A stretch of DNA of 64,000 nt, taken from NCBI RefSeq assembly GCF_014652855.1, contig NZ_BMZP01000016.1, positions 1 through 64,000 of the forward strand, read 5' to 3'. Below the pieces are notes generated by a model. The model was not told the origin of the DNA, searched no databases, and saw nothing but the letters and a program-made list of their open reading frames with translations. The position numbers and the translations under genes are program-made. Source of the stretch: Novosphingobium pokkalii. GTDB lineage: Bacteria; Pseudomonadota; Alphaproteobacteria; Sphingomonadales; Sphingomonadaceae. Position 1 is the stretch's first letter. The number at the start of each line of letters is the position of its first letter. Below are positions 33,689 through 40,897 of this stretch, piece after piece.

Positions 33689-34705
33689 TCAATCCTTGCT
33701 GATGCGATCGAGGGCTTCGCCAATGCGCACGGCCCCGGGGAAATAGGCCCATTCCAGGCTGTGCGGATAAGGCGTGTCGAAGCCGGTCACGCGCTCGATC
33801 GGCACTTCCAGGTCATAGAAGCAATGCTCCTGCACCAGGGCGGACAGCTCGGCGCCAAAGCCGCCGGTGCGCGTCGCCTCGTGCACGATCATGCAGCGGC
33901 CGGTCTTGCGCACCGAAGCGCGGATCGTCTCGATATCCAGCGGCACCAGCGTGCGCAGGTCGATCACCTCGGCGTCGACGCCCTTGTCCAGGCACACCGC
34001 ATGGGCCACGTGGACCATCGTGCCATAGGCCAGGACGGTCACCGCCTCGCCTTCGCGCACCACGCGCGCCTTGCCCAGCGGCACGGTGTAATAGCCTTCG
34101 GGCACTTCGCTGTCGGCGTGCTTGTTCCACGGCTCCACCGGGCGGTCATAGGCGCCGGTGAACGGCCCGTTGTAGATGCGCTTGGGCTCGAAGAAGATTA
34201 CCGGATCGTTGTCCTCGATCGCCGCGATCAGCAGGCCCTTGGCATCGTGCGGGTTCGACGGGATCACCGTCTTGAGGCCCGCCACATGGGTGAACAGCGC
34301 TTCGGGGCTCTGGCTGTGGGTCTGCCCGCCAAAGATGCCGCCGCCAAAGGGCGAACGCACGGTCAGCGGCGCGATGAATTCCCCGGCCGAGCGATAGCGC
34401 AGCCGCGCCGCCTCCGAAACGAGCTGGTCCAGGCCGGGATAGATATAGTCGGCAAACTGGATTTCCGGCACCGGGCGCAGGCCATAGGCGCCCATGCCCA
34501 CGGCCACGCCGATGATCCCGCATTCGCTGATCGGCGTATCGAACACGCGGGTCTTGCCATACTTCTTCTGCAAGCCGGCAGTCGCGCGGAACACCCCGCC
34601 GAAATAGCCCACGTCCTCGCCCATGATCACCACGGCAGGATCACGGCCCATCGTCACGTCGAGCGCGTCGTTGATCGCCTCGATCATTGTCATGCGGCGG
34701 CTCAT
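33689..34705 (-). CDS. bkdA2: 2-oxoisovalerate dehydrogenase E1 beta subunit
   Basis: A 338-residue thiamine-diphosphate-dependent E1 beta subunit that pairs with E1 alpha as a heterotetramer. Typical blocks are TMIEAINDALD, VIMGEDVGYFGGVFRAT, VFDTPISECGIIGVAVGMG, VRSPFGGGIFGGQTHSQSPEALF and EATRTGGFGAEL. The ATG at 34705 overlaps the E1 alpha stop by four bases. Confidence 0.93.
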   Translation of the reverse strand: MSRRMTMIEAINDALDVTMGRDPAVVIMGEDVGYFGGVFRATAGLQKKYGKTRVFDTPISECGIIGVAVGMGAYGLRPVPEIQFADYIYPGLDQLVSEAARLRYRSAGEFIAPLTVRSPFGGGIFGGQTHSQSPEALFTHVAGLKTVIPSNPHDAKGLLIAAIEDNDPVIFFEPKRIYNGPFTGAYDRPVEPWNKHADSEVPEGYYTVPLGKARVVREGEAVTVLAYGTMVHVAHAVCLDKGVDAEVIDLRTLVPLDIETIRASVRKTGRCMIVHEATRTGGFGAELSALVQEHCFYDLEVPIERVTGFDTPYPHSLEWAYFPGAVRIGEALDRISKD

Positions 34706-35997
34706 GGCATTTCGTCTCCGTCCTCGGGGCGCCAATCGGGCCACTTGATCCGCCTCTCGCGCATGGCCTGCTCGCTCTGTTCGCGCAGATGCCAGGGCAG
34801 CGTCTCGAACACGTCCTCGAACATGGTGTGGAACGGATGGTGCATCCCATGGCCCAGCACGCCATTGGCCTCGGCCGCGCGGGTCGCGGCTTTCACCATT
34901 TCGGCCAGTTCCGCGTCCATCGCCGCCTGGCGGTTCTCGTCCCATTCGCCCAGTGCGATCAGGTGGTTCTTCAGCCGCACGATCGGGTCGCCCAGCGGCC
35001 AGGTGCTGCGCTCCTGCGCGCTGCGGTATTGCGAGGGATCGTCGGACGTCGAATGCCCTTCGGCGCGGTAGGTGAAATGCTCGATCAGCGTCGATCCGGC
35101 ATTGCTGCGGGCGCGGTTCGCGGCCCAGCGGGTGGCAGCATAGACCGCCAGCGGATCGTTGCCATCCACCCGCAGACCCGCCACGCCATAGCCGATCGCG
35201 CGCGCGGCAAAGGTCTGGCGTTCCGCCCCGGCAAAGCCCGAAAAGCTGGAAATGGCCCACTGGTTGTTGACCACGTTGAGCACGACCGGCGCATTGTAGA
35301 CCGTGGCAAAGGTCAGCGCGGAATGGAAATCGCCCTCGGCAGTCGATCCTTCGCCCACCCAGGCGGCGGCAATCCGCGTGTCGCCCGAAATGGCGCTGGC
35401 CATGGCCCAGCCCACCGCCTGCGGCAATTGCGTGGCAAGGTTGCCCGAAATGGTGAAAAAGCCATAGTCGCGTGCCGAATACATGATCGGCAATTGCCGA
35501 CCCTTCAGCTTGTCCGCCTTGTTGGAATAGATCTGGTTGATCATGTCTTCCAGCGGATAGCCGCGCGTGATCAGGATGCCCTGCTGGCGATAGCTGGGAA
35601 AGACCATGTCATCGGCCGCCAGCGCCATGGCCGGCGCCACCGAAGTCGCTTCCTCGCCGGTGCACTTCATGTAGAAGCTGGTCTTGCCCTGGCGCTGGCC
35701 GCGGAACATGCGCTCGTCAAACGCGCGGGTCAGGGCCATGTTGCGCAGCATGGTGCGCAGCGTTTCGGCATCGAGCCGGGGGTTCCATGGCCCCTGCGCC
35801 ACGCCGTCCTCGTCCAGCACGCGGATCAGGTCGGTGCACAGCGGCCAGGTCTCGGCGGCCGCGCAAGTTTCGTCCGGGCGTGGTTGCGCGCCGGCGGGCG
35901 GCAGCGTCAGGCCGCTCCAGTCCGGCTCGACGCCGGGCCGGGCCTTGGGCTCGGGCACGTGCAGCGCCAGGGGCTGCTGGTTGGCGAAATCGGCCAC
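34702..35997 (-). CDS. bkdA1: 2-oxoisovalerate dehydrogenase E1 alpha subunit
   Basis: A 431-residue E1 alpha subunit that binds thiamine diphosphate and carries the phosphorylation-loop-like region of the family. Blocks include RGQRQGKTSFYMKCTGEEATSV, MVFPSYRQQGILITRGYP and the cofactor motif WVGEGSTAEGDFHSALTFA with NNQWAIS. A GTG at 35997 has GGGAGAGG six bases upstream and gives VADFANQQ. An in-frame ATG at 36021 has no such site. First gene of a three-gene operon (E1 alpha, E1 beta, E2). The E3 lipoamide dehydrogenase is not in the window. Confidence 0.92.
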   Translation of the reverse strand: MADFANQQPLALHVPEPKARPGVEPDWSGLTLPPAGAQPRPDETCAAAETWPLCTDLIRVLDEDGVAQGPWNPRLDAETLRTMLRNMALTRAFDERMFRGQRQGKTSFYMKCTGEEATSVAPAMALAADDMVFPSYRQQGILITRGYPLEDMINQIYSNKADKLKGRQLPIMYSARDYGFFTISGNLATQLPQAVGWAMASAISGDTRIAAAWVGEGSTAEGDFHSALTFATVYNAPVVLNVVNNQWAISSFSGFAGAERQTFAARAIGYGVAGLRVDGNDPLAVYAATRWAANRARSNAGSTLIEHFTYRAEGHSTSDDPSQYRSAQERSTWPLGDPIVRLKNHLIALGEWDENRQAAMDAELAEMVKAATRAAEANGVLGHGMHHPFHTMFEDVFETLPWHLREQSEQAMRERRIKWPDWRPEDGDEMP

Positions 35998-36139
35998 GGC
36001 TATCCTCTCCCAAGCCTTCATCGGGAACAGCAGCATAACGCGAAAGGGTTGGAAAGGGTTGCCAATTGCGGCGCAGGTAAAAGCCCTTGGCACAAATTTG
36101 CACTATCATCGCGCCATTGAGTGGTGCATTCACGCTTTC

Positions 36140-36643
36140 ATGTCGGAAAACACCGCTGCACCCGAACTCGATTCCTGGGACATCCGCATCCTGCAATGCC
36201 TCACCCGCGATGGCCGGATGAGTTGGCGCGATCTGGCCGAGGAAATCGGCCTCTCGCTCACGCCCACGATTCGCCGCGTGCGCCAACTGGAAGCCGCAGG
36301 CCTGATCACTGGCTATTTCGCCCGACTCGACGAGCGCGCCCTGGCCGGGAAGATGAGCGTGTTCGTCTCGGTCACGCTGGAGCGGCAACAACGCGAGGCG
36401 CTCGACCGGTTCGAGACGCAGGTGGGCGAACTGCCCGAAATCATGAGCGGATTCCTGATGTCCGGCGGCTCTGACTTCCTGCTGCGCTGCGTGGTGCGCG
36501 ATCTCGATCATTATCGCGAGCTGCTCGAACGCCTCACGCAAATTCCCGGCGTGGCCCATGTGCAGAGCAGCTTTGCCCTGAAAACCTTCATCAACCGCCC
36601 GGCGCCGCTGATCAGCGAAAGCCGGGTTCGGCGCGCGCGATGA
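36140..36643 (+). CDS. Lrp/AsnC family transcriptional regulator
   Basis: A 167-residue regulator. The N-terminal helix-turn-helix is DSWDIRILQCLTRDGRMSWRDLAEEIGLSLTPTIRRVRQLEAAGLITGYFARLD. The C-terminal ligand-binding RAM domain follows (VFVSVTLERQQREALDRF, then GGSDFLLRCVVRDLDHYRELLERL). It is divergent from the branched-chain dehydrogenase operon. BkdR regulators of the Lrp family control such operons in pseudomonads, so a branched-chain amino acid response is likely. The four-base overlap at its end couples it to the next gene. Confidence 0.88.
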   Translation: MSENTAAPELDSWDIRILQCLTRDGRMSWRDLAEEIGLSLTPTIRRVRQLEAAGLITGYFARLDERALAGKMSVFVSVTLERQQREALDRFETQVGELPEIMSGFLMSGGSDFLLRCVVRDLDHYRELLERLTQIPGVAHVQSSFALKTFINRPAPLISESRVRRAR

Positions 36644-37206
36644 GCGGCTCGGTCGCGCTCGTCCTGCTCGCCGCCGGTCGCGGCAGCCGCTTTGGCGGGG
36701 GCAAGCTTGCCGCCACGCTGGCGGGCAAGCCGGTGATCGCGCACGTCGCCGCTGCCACCCACGCCCTGCCGCTGGCACAACGCATCCTGGTGGCCGCGCC
36801 CGATGTGCCCGGCTTGCCCGGCTTCGCCCGCGTGGCGCTCGAACCGCCCGATGCACCGCAATCGCGCTCACTCGCGCTCGGCCTGGCTGCCGTCGGCGAT
36901 GCCCAAGCCGTGCTGATCGCGCTGGCCGACATGCCGCTGGTGCCGCCTGCGCATTTTGCCCGCATGCTGGAGGCGTTCGACGGCGACCGGCTGACCAGCG
37001 TCTGCGAAGGCCAGCGCCTGCCGCCCGCGCTGCTGGGCCGTGCGCATTTCGCCGCCCTTGGCGCTCTCACCGGGGATCGCGGGGCCGGCGCCCTGCTGCG
37101 CGACGCGCCGACCTTGCCGCTCACGCCGGACCAGGCGCTGGACATCGACACCCCGGCCGATCTGGCCCGCGCGGAACGCCTGCTGGTGCCGCCCACTGCT
37201 CCCTGA
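36640..37206 (+). CDS. MobA-like NTP transferase family protein
   Basis: A 188-residue nucleotidyltransferase of the MobA/MocA type. The nucleotide-binding loop is LVLLAAGRGSRFGGGKLAATLAGKPV, the metal-binding region is VLIALADMPLVPPAHF, and DIDTPADLARAERL closes the domain. Such proteins cytidylate or guanylate molybdenum cofactor (MocA or MobA), but sugar nucleotidyltransferases share the fold. No molybdoenzyme gene lies nearby, so the exact role is open. Confidence 0.82.
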   Translation: MSGSVALVLLAAGRGSRFGGGKLAATLAGKPVIAHVAAATHALPLAQRILVAAPDVPGLPGFARVALEPPDAPQSRSLALGLAAVGDAQAVLIALADMPLVPPAHFARMLEAFDGDRLTSVCEGQRLPPALLGRAHFAALGALTGDRGAGALLRDAPTLPLTPDQALDIDTPADLARAERLLVPPTAP

Positions 37207-37212
37207 CGCGGC

Positions 37213-37743
37213 TCAAGCCGGCGTCTTGCGCAATTCCTGGCTGAGCCGATCGATCGCGCTTTTCATCTGGTGCAGGTCACCCAGCGGCAGGTCGATCGCC
37301 GCCAGCACGTCGAGCGGCACGCATTCGACTTGCGCCACCACAGCCGCGCCCGCTGGCGCCAGGGCCACGCGCACCACGCGCTCGTCCGCGCTGTCCCGGC
37401 GGCGCGAAACCAGGCCAGCGGCCTCCATGCGCTTGAGCAAAGGGGTCAGCGTGTTGGATTCCAGGAACAGCACTTCGCCCAGTTCGCCCACCGTGCGGTC
37501 CTCCGCCTGAGCCAGCGCCACCAGCACCAGGTATTGCAGATAGGTCAGCCCATGGGGCGCCAGCAATTGCTTATAGAGCCGGTTGAACGCCAGTTGCGCA
37601 GCATAGACCGAAAAGCACAGCATGTTGGCAAAGGGCTTGCCCGGCTCGCCCGGCGCCACGGATGTGCCACGGGCGGCAAGCTGCGCGGCGGCCTGGGGGC
37701 CGGTCAGCGCGGGATCGATCGGGTCGGGATGGGTCTGGGGCAT
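37213..37743 (-). CDS. ohrR: MarR family regulator OhrR
   Basis: A 176-residue peroxide-sensing repressor. The N-terminal Cys in ANMLCFSVYAAQLAFNRLYKQLL is in the place of the reactive sensor cysteine of OhrR. The winged helix is TVGELGEVLFLESNTLTPLLKRMEAAGLVSRRRDSADERVVRVAL. It carries a longer N-terminal leader (about 40 residues) than usual. The ATG at 37743 is followed upstream by a duplicated operator-like motif and a divergent ohr gene, the standard arrangement. Confidence 0.9.
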   Translation of the reverse strand: MPQTHPDPIDPALTGPQAAAQLAARGTSVAPGEPGKPFANMLCFSVYAAQLAFNRLYKQLLAPHGLTYLQYLVLVALAQAEDRTVGELGEVLFLESNTLTPLLKRMEAAGLVSRRRDSADERVVRVALAPAGAAVVAQVECVPLDVLAAIDLPLGDLHQMKSAIDRLSQELRKTPA

Positions 37744-37757
37744 GCGAACCAAGATAA

Positions 37758-37832
37758 ATCGCACACGATCCAATCGCAAGGGCTTGACCTTCGCCAGCGA
37801 CTCGCTTATTTAGATCGCATACGATCAAATCG
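37758..37832. promoter_or_regulatory. Duplicated OhrR operator motif in the ohrR-ohr gap
   Basis: ATCGCACACGATCCAATCG (37758-37776) and ATCGCATACGATCAAATCG (37814-37832) are near-identical direct repeats 56 bases apart. Each contains the inverted pair ATCGCA and ACGAT around a short centre. One is next to the ohrR start and one next to the ohr start, as expected for repression of both divergent promoters by OhrR. Confidence 0.7.
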
Positions 37833-37865
37833 TTTTCGATATTAATCCGAGAAAGGACATTCCCC

Positions 37866-38306
37866 ATGTCGATCAAGCCGCTTTACACCGCCCATGCCAA
37901 GGCCACCGGTGGCCGCGATGGCCGCGCCACGATTGCCGAAGACGGCGTCAACAACGGCCTGGACGTGACCCTCGCCACGCCCAAGGAACTCGGCGGCAAC
38001 GGCGCCGGCAACAATCCCGAACAGCTCTTTGCCGCCGGCTATGCCGCCTGCTTCATCGGCGCGATGAAGTTTGCCGCCAGCCAGGACAAGGCCCTGCCCC
38101 GCGTGCCCAATGACATCGTGGTGGATTCGGCTGTGAGCATCGGCGCGCGCGACGATGGCGGCTTTGGTCTGGCCGTGGCGCTGACCGTCCACCTGCCCGG
38201 CGTCGACCGCGCCGCCGCCGAAGCCCTGGTCGCCAAGGCCGACGAAATCTGCCCCTACAGCCACGCCACGCGCGGCAACATCGACGTGACGCTCAACGTC
38301 GCATGA
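37866..38306 (+). CDS. ohr: Organic hydroperoxide resistance protein Ohr
   Basis: A 146-residue Ohr/OsmC-family thiol peroxidase that reduces organic hydroperoxides in the cytoplasm. The two catalytic cysteines are in GYAACFIGAM (about residue 60) and EICPYSHATRGN (about residue 125). GGRDGRATIAEDG marks the N-terminal beta region. GAGAAAGGACATTCCCC precedes the ATG. It is divergent from ohrR with shared operators between them. Confidence 0.95.
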   Translation: MSIKPLYTAHAKATGGRDGRATIAEDGVNNGLDVTLATPKELGGNGAGNNPEQLFAAGYAACFIGAMKFAASQDKALPRVPNDIVVDSAVSIGARDDGGFGLAVALTVHLPGVDRAAAEALVAKADEICPYSHATRGNIDVTLNVA

Positions 38307-38327
38307 CGTTTCCGGCCGCCGGCGGGT

Positions 38328-40466
38328 TCACCAGTCCGCCGGCACGCCGGGATAGCTGTCCAGCACCGGGCCAAGCGCCACCCGCAGCGGATCGAGCCAC
38401 GGCTCGAACCGCTTCCAGTGCTCCACGGCATCGGTATAGATCGGCTGGCGCACTTGTTCCGAACTGGCCGTGCGCACCGCGCGGCGGTTCTGCCAGAACG
38501 CCAGGCAACCGTCCTCGAACGGCACGCCCACGGCATCGAGCAGGGCGCGCACCTGGCCGGGCGTATCGGCCACCATCTCTTCATAGATCACGCGATGCAC
38601 CGCGCCATGGCCGGCCTCCGCAGCCGCCCGGTCGAACTCGGCCATCTGCCGGACATAGGCGGCGTAATAGCGGCCGATCTCGCTCAGGTCATAGCTGAAC
38701 ACCTGCCCGCGCGCGAAATACTGCTTCCACCCCGAAAAGCAGCAGCCCAGCGGATGGCGCCGCGCGTCGATTACCGTGGCATAGGGCAGGATCATGCGGA
38801 TCAGGCCCAGATGCTGCCAATTGTTGGGCATCTTGTCGACGAAGTAGGGGCGGTCGGTCTTGCGGTGGATGCGCGTGCGCTCCAGGTATTCCTCGCCCAG
38901 GCGGCGGCATTCCTCCGGCCCCAGCGCGGTGAGCAGAGCCGCCATATCGGCAAATTCGCCTTCTTCCACCCGCGCTTGCAGGCGGTCGGCAATCAGCATC
39001 ATGTCGGGCAGTTCCATCGTGCCCTCGATCTGCGAATGGCTGGCCAGGATCTGCTCGACCAGCGTCGATCCGCTGCGCGGCAGGCCGACGACGAAGATCG
39101 GATCGGCCGCCGGACAGCCCCAGCCCGCCCGCTCCGCCAGGAACGGCGCGGTAAACAGCGCGGCATGGCTGGCCACCGCCGCCTCGGTGCGGGCGGGATC
39201 ATAATCGAGCACGCTGCGGCGCAGGGCATTGCCGCGCGCATAGTGGGCAAAGGCGCTTTCGGCAGCAGCGGGGTCGTCGCGGCTCTGGTCCTCAAAGGCC
39301 TTGCCCAGCGCGAAATGCAGTTGCGCCACGTCCTCGGCCCGGTCCCCGCCCACGGCATCGTGCGGCAGCGCGGCGCGCATCGCGGCAATGTCCGCCTTGT
39401 CCAGCCGCACGGTCTTGAGATTGGCCAGGCTCCACCACGCTTCCCCTGTCGCGGGATCGAGCGCGGCGGCGCGGCGATAGGCCTCGATCGCGGCGGCCTG
39501 GTTGCCGATGGTCTTTTCCACGTGCCCCAGATTGAGCCAGACGCGCGGCCGCCCCTTATCGCGGGCCAGGATCGCGCGGTAGAGATCGCGCGCGCCCTCC
39601 TGGTCGCCGATCCGCACCAGCAGCGAGGCCTTGAGCATGGCATGACCGCCGTGTTCGGGATCGTCCGCCACCAGCCGCGTGGCATGGTCCAGCGCCTCGG
39701 CCACGTCCGGCCCCATGGCCAGCAGGCGCACCAGGAGTTCGCGCGCGGCGGCAAAGGCCGGTGCCCGCGCCACGGCGGCGCGCAGCAGCGGCACGGCCGC
39801 CTCGATCTCGCCTTGCCGCCACAACACTTCGCCCAGCAGGCGCAAGGCAGCCGGATCGGCCGGCCAGGCCGCCAGCCGCGCCCGCACTTGCGCCTCGGCA
39901 TCCTCCAGCCGCCCTTCCCCCATGGCCATGGCGGCGCGCAGCAGCACCGGATCTTTCGATGCGGCCTCGATCCCGGCAACATCGGCGCGGGCCGCGCCGG
40001 CTTCGTCCCCCGTCGCGCGCAGCAGCCCGGCCAGGGCCTGCCACGCATGGGCCATGTCCGGCTTGAGCGCCACCGCGCGGCGCAACTGCGCAATGGCTTC
40101 GGGCACCGCCCCCAGCGCGGCCAGCGTCAATCCCAGTTCCGCCGCCGCCGCCGCCGCGCGCGGCTGCGCCGCTGCCAGCGCGGCCAGCACGCCACGAGCC
40201 TCATCCAGCCGCCCCAGCGCGCGCAGCGCCTGGCCTTCGATCAGCACCGCATGGGGATGGCCGGGCACAGCCCGCAGGATTTCGCGGGCCTGCGCCAGGG
40301 CCAGCGCCGGCTGCCGGGCCAGCAGGCGGGCTGCATGGCCCAGCGCGGCCTCGACCGTGCCACTGGCCGCCCCGCCCTTGGCTGGCTCACCCAAGCGCGC
40401 GGCCTGCTGCGCCGTGTTCGCCCCGCGCTGGCCGGCCCATTCATTTGCCATCACAGTTCCCGCCAT
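38328..40466 (-). CDS. TPR repeat protein fused to a sulfotransferase domain
   Basis: A 712-residue protein. Residues about 30-420 are an Ala-rich array of TPR-like helices (for example HPHAVLIEGQALRALGRLDEARGVL, PRVWLNLGHVEKTIGNQAAAIEAYRRAAALDP). Residues about 460-712 are a sulfotransferase domain, with the PAPS 5'-phosphosulfate loop FVVGLPRSGSTLVEQILASH and the 3'-phosphate region VIDARRHPLGCCFSGWKQYF. This fusion is widespread in alphaproteobacteria. The acceptor is unknown and could be a polysaccharide, lipid or protein. ATG 40451 is an alternative start. Confidence 0.87.
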   Translation of the reverse strand: MAGTVMANEWAGQRGANTAQQAARLGEPAKGGAASGTVEAALGHAARLLARQPALALAQAREILRAVPGHPHAVLIEGQALRALGRLDEARGVLAALAAAQPRAAAAAAELGLTLAALGAVPEAIAQLRRAVALKPDMAHAWQALAGLLRATGDEAGAARADVAGIEAASKDPVLLRAAMAMGEGRLEDAEAQVRARLAAWPADPAALRLLGEVLWRQGEIEAAVPLLRAAVARAPAFAAARELLVRLLAMGPDVAEALDHATRLVADDPEHGGHAMLKASLLVRIGDQEGARDLYRAILARDKGRPRVWLNLGHVEKTIGNQAAAIEAYRRAAALDPATGEAWWSLANLKTVRLDKADIAAMRAALPHDAVGGDRAEDVAQLHFALGKAFEDQSRDDPAAAESAFAHYARGNALRRSVLDYDPARTEAAVASHAALFTAPFLAERAGWGCPAADPIFVVGLPRSGSTLVEQILASHSQIEGTMELPDMMLIADRLQARVEEGEFADMAALLTALGPEECRRLGEEYLERTRIHRKTDRPYFVDKMPNNWQHLGLIRMILPYATVIDARRHPLGCCFSGWKQYFARGQVFSYDLSEIGRYYAAYVRQMAEFDRAAAEAGHGAVHRVIYEEMVADTPGQVRALLDAVGVPFEDGCLAFWQNRRAVRTASSEQVRQPIYTDAVEHWKRFEPWLDPLRVALGPVLDSYPGVPADW

Positions 40467-40897
40467 CCGTGTTTACCCGAAGGCAAGCATGCCACGCCCG
40501 CACGATTACGCAACTGCGAACAGCACAATCCCGCGCCCGCAGCACGTTCCGGCGCCATCTGCGATGCCAGATCATGAATTTTTGTTGACAGCGCCTGTTT
40601 TGCTGGCACTATCCAATCCCAGACAGTCGTACAAAATGCGCCGCAACGCGGCACTATGTGGCCAAATCAATACCTTGCACACGCTGCGCTGCGATCGCGC
40701 AGCCCTGTTGCCATTTGCGCGGCGGGGCTTTCTCGCAATGGCTAGCCTGTACAGGGTTTGATCGCACAAGTGCCCACGACGGTGCGGCGACTGCACAAGA
40801 AGCGGCATAACAACAATAGAATACCAGGAACACCGCCACGATTACCGTCCGCAGGAAGACGGCAACAAGAATGTCAGGCCATCAGGGGGCATGAACA
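40467..40897. other. 431-base intergenic region before the TonB receptor
   Basis: No coding region is supported here. It is clearly AT-richer than its surroundings. TTGACA at 40585-40590 could be a -35 element, but no good -10 lies 16-18 bases on (nearest TATCCA is 19 bases away). Runs such as AGCGGCATAACAACAATAG near 40800 may belong to a 5' leader of the receptor mRNA. No hairpin of note was found. Confidence 0.5.

Noticed and set aside
40585..40615. A sigma-70-like promoter (TTGACA) before the TonB receptor
   Set aside because: The nearest -10-like hexamer TATCCA is 19 bases away and poorly matched. Kept only as a remark on the region.
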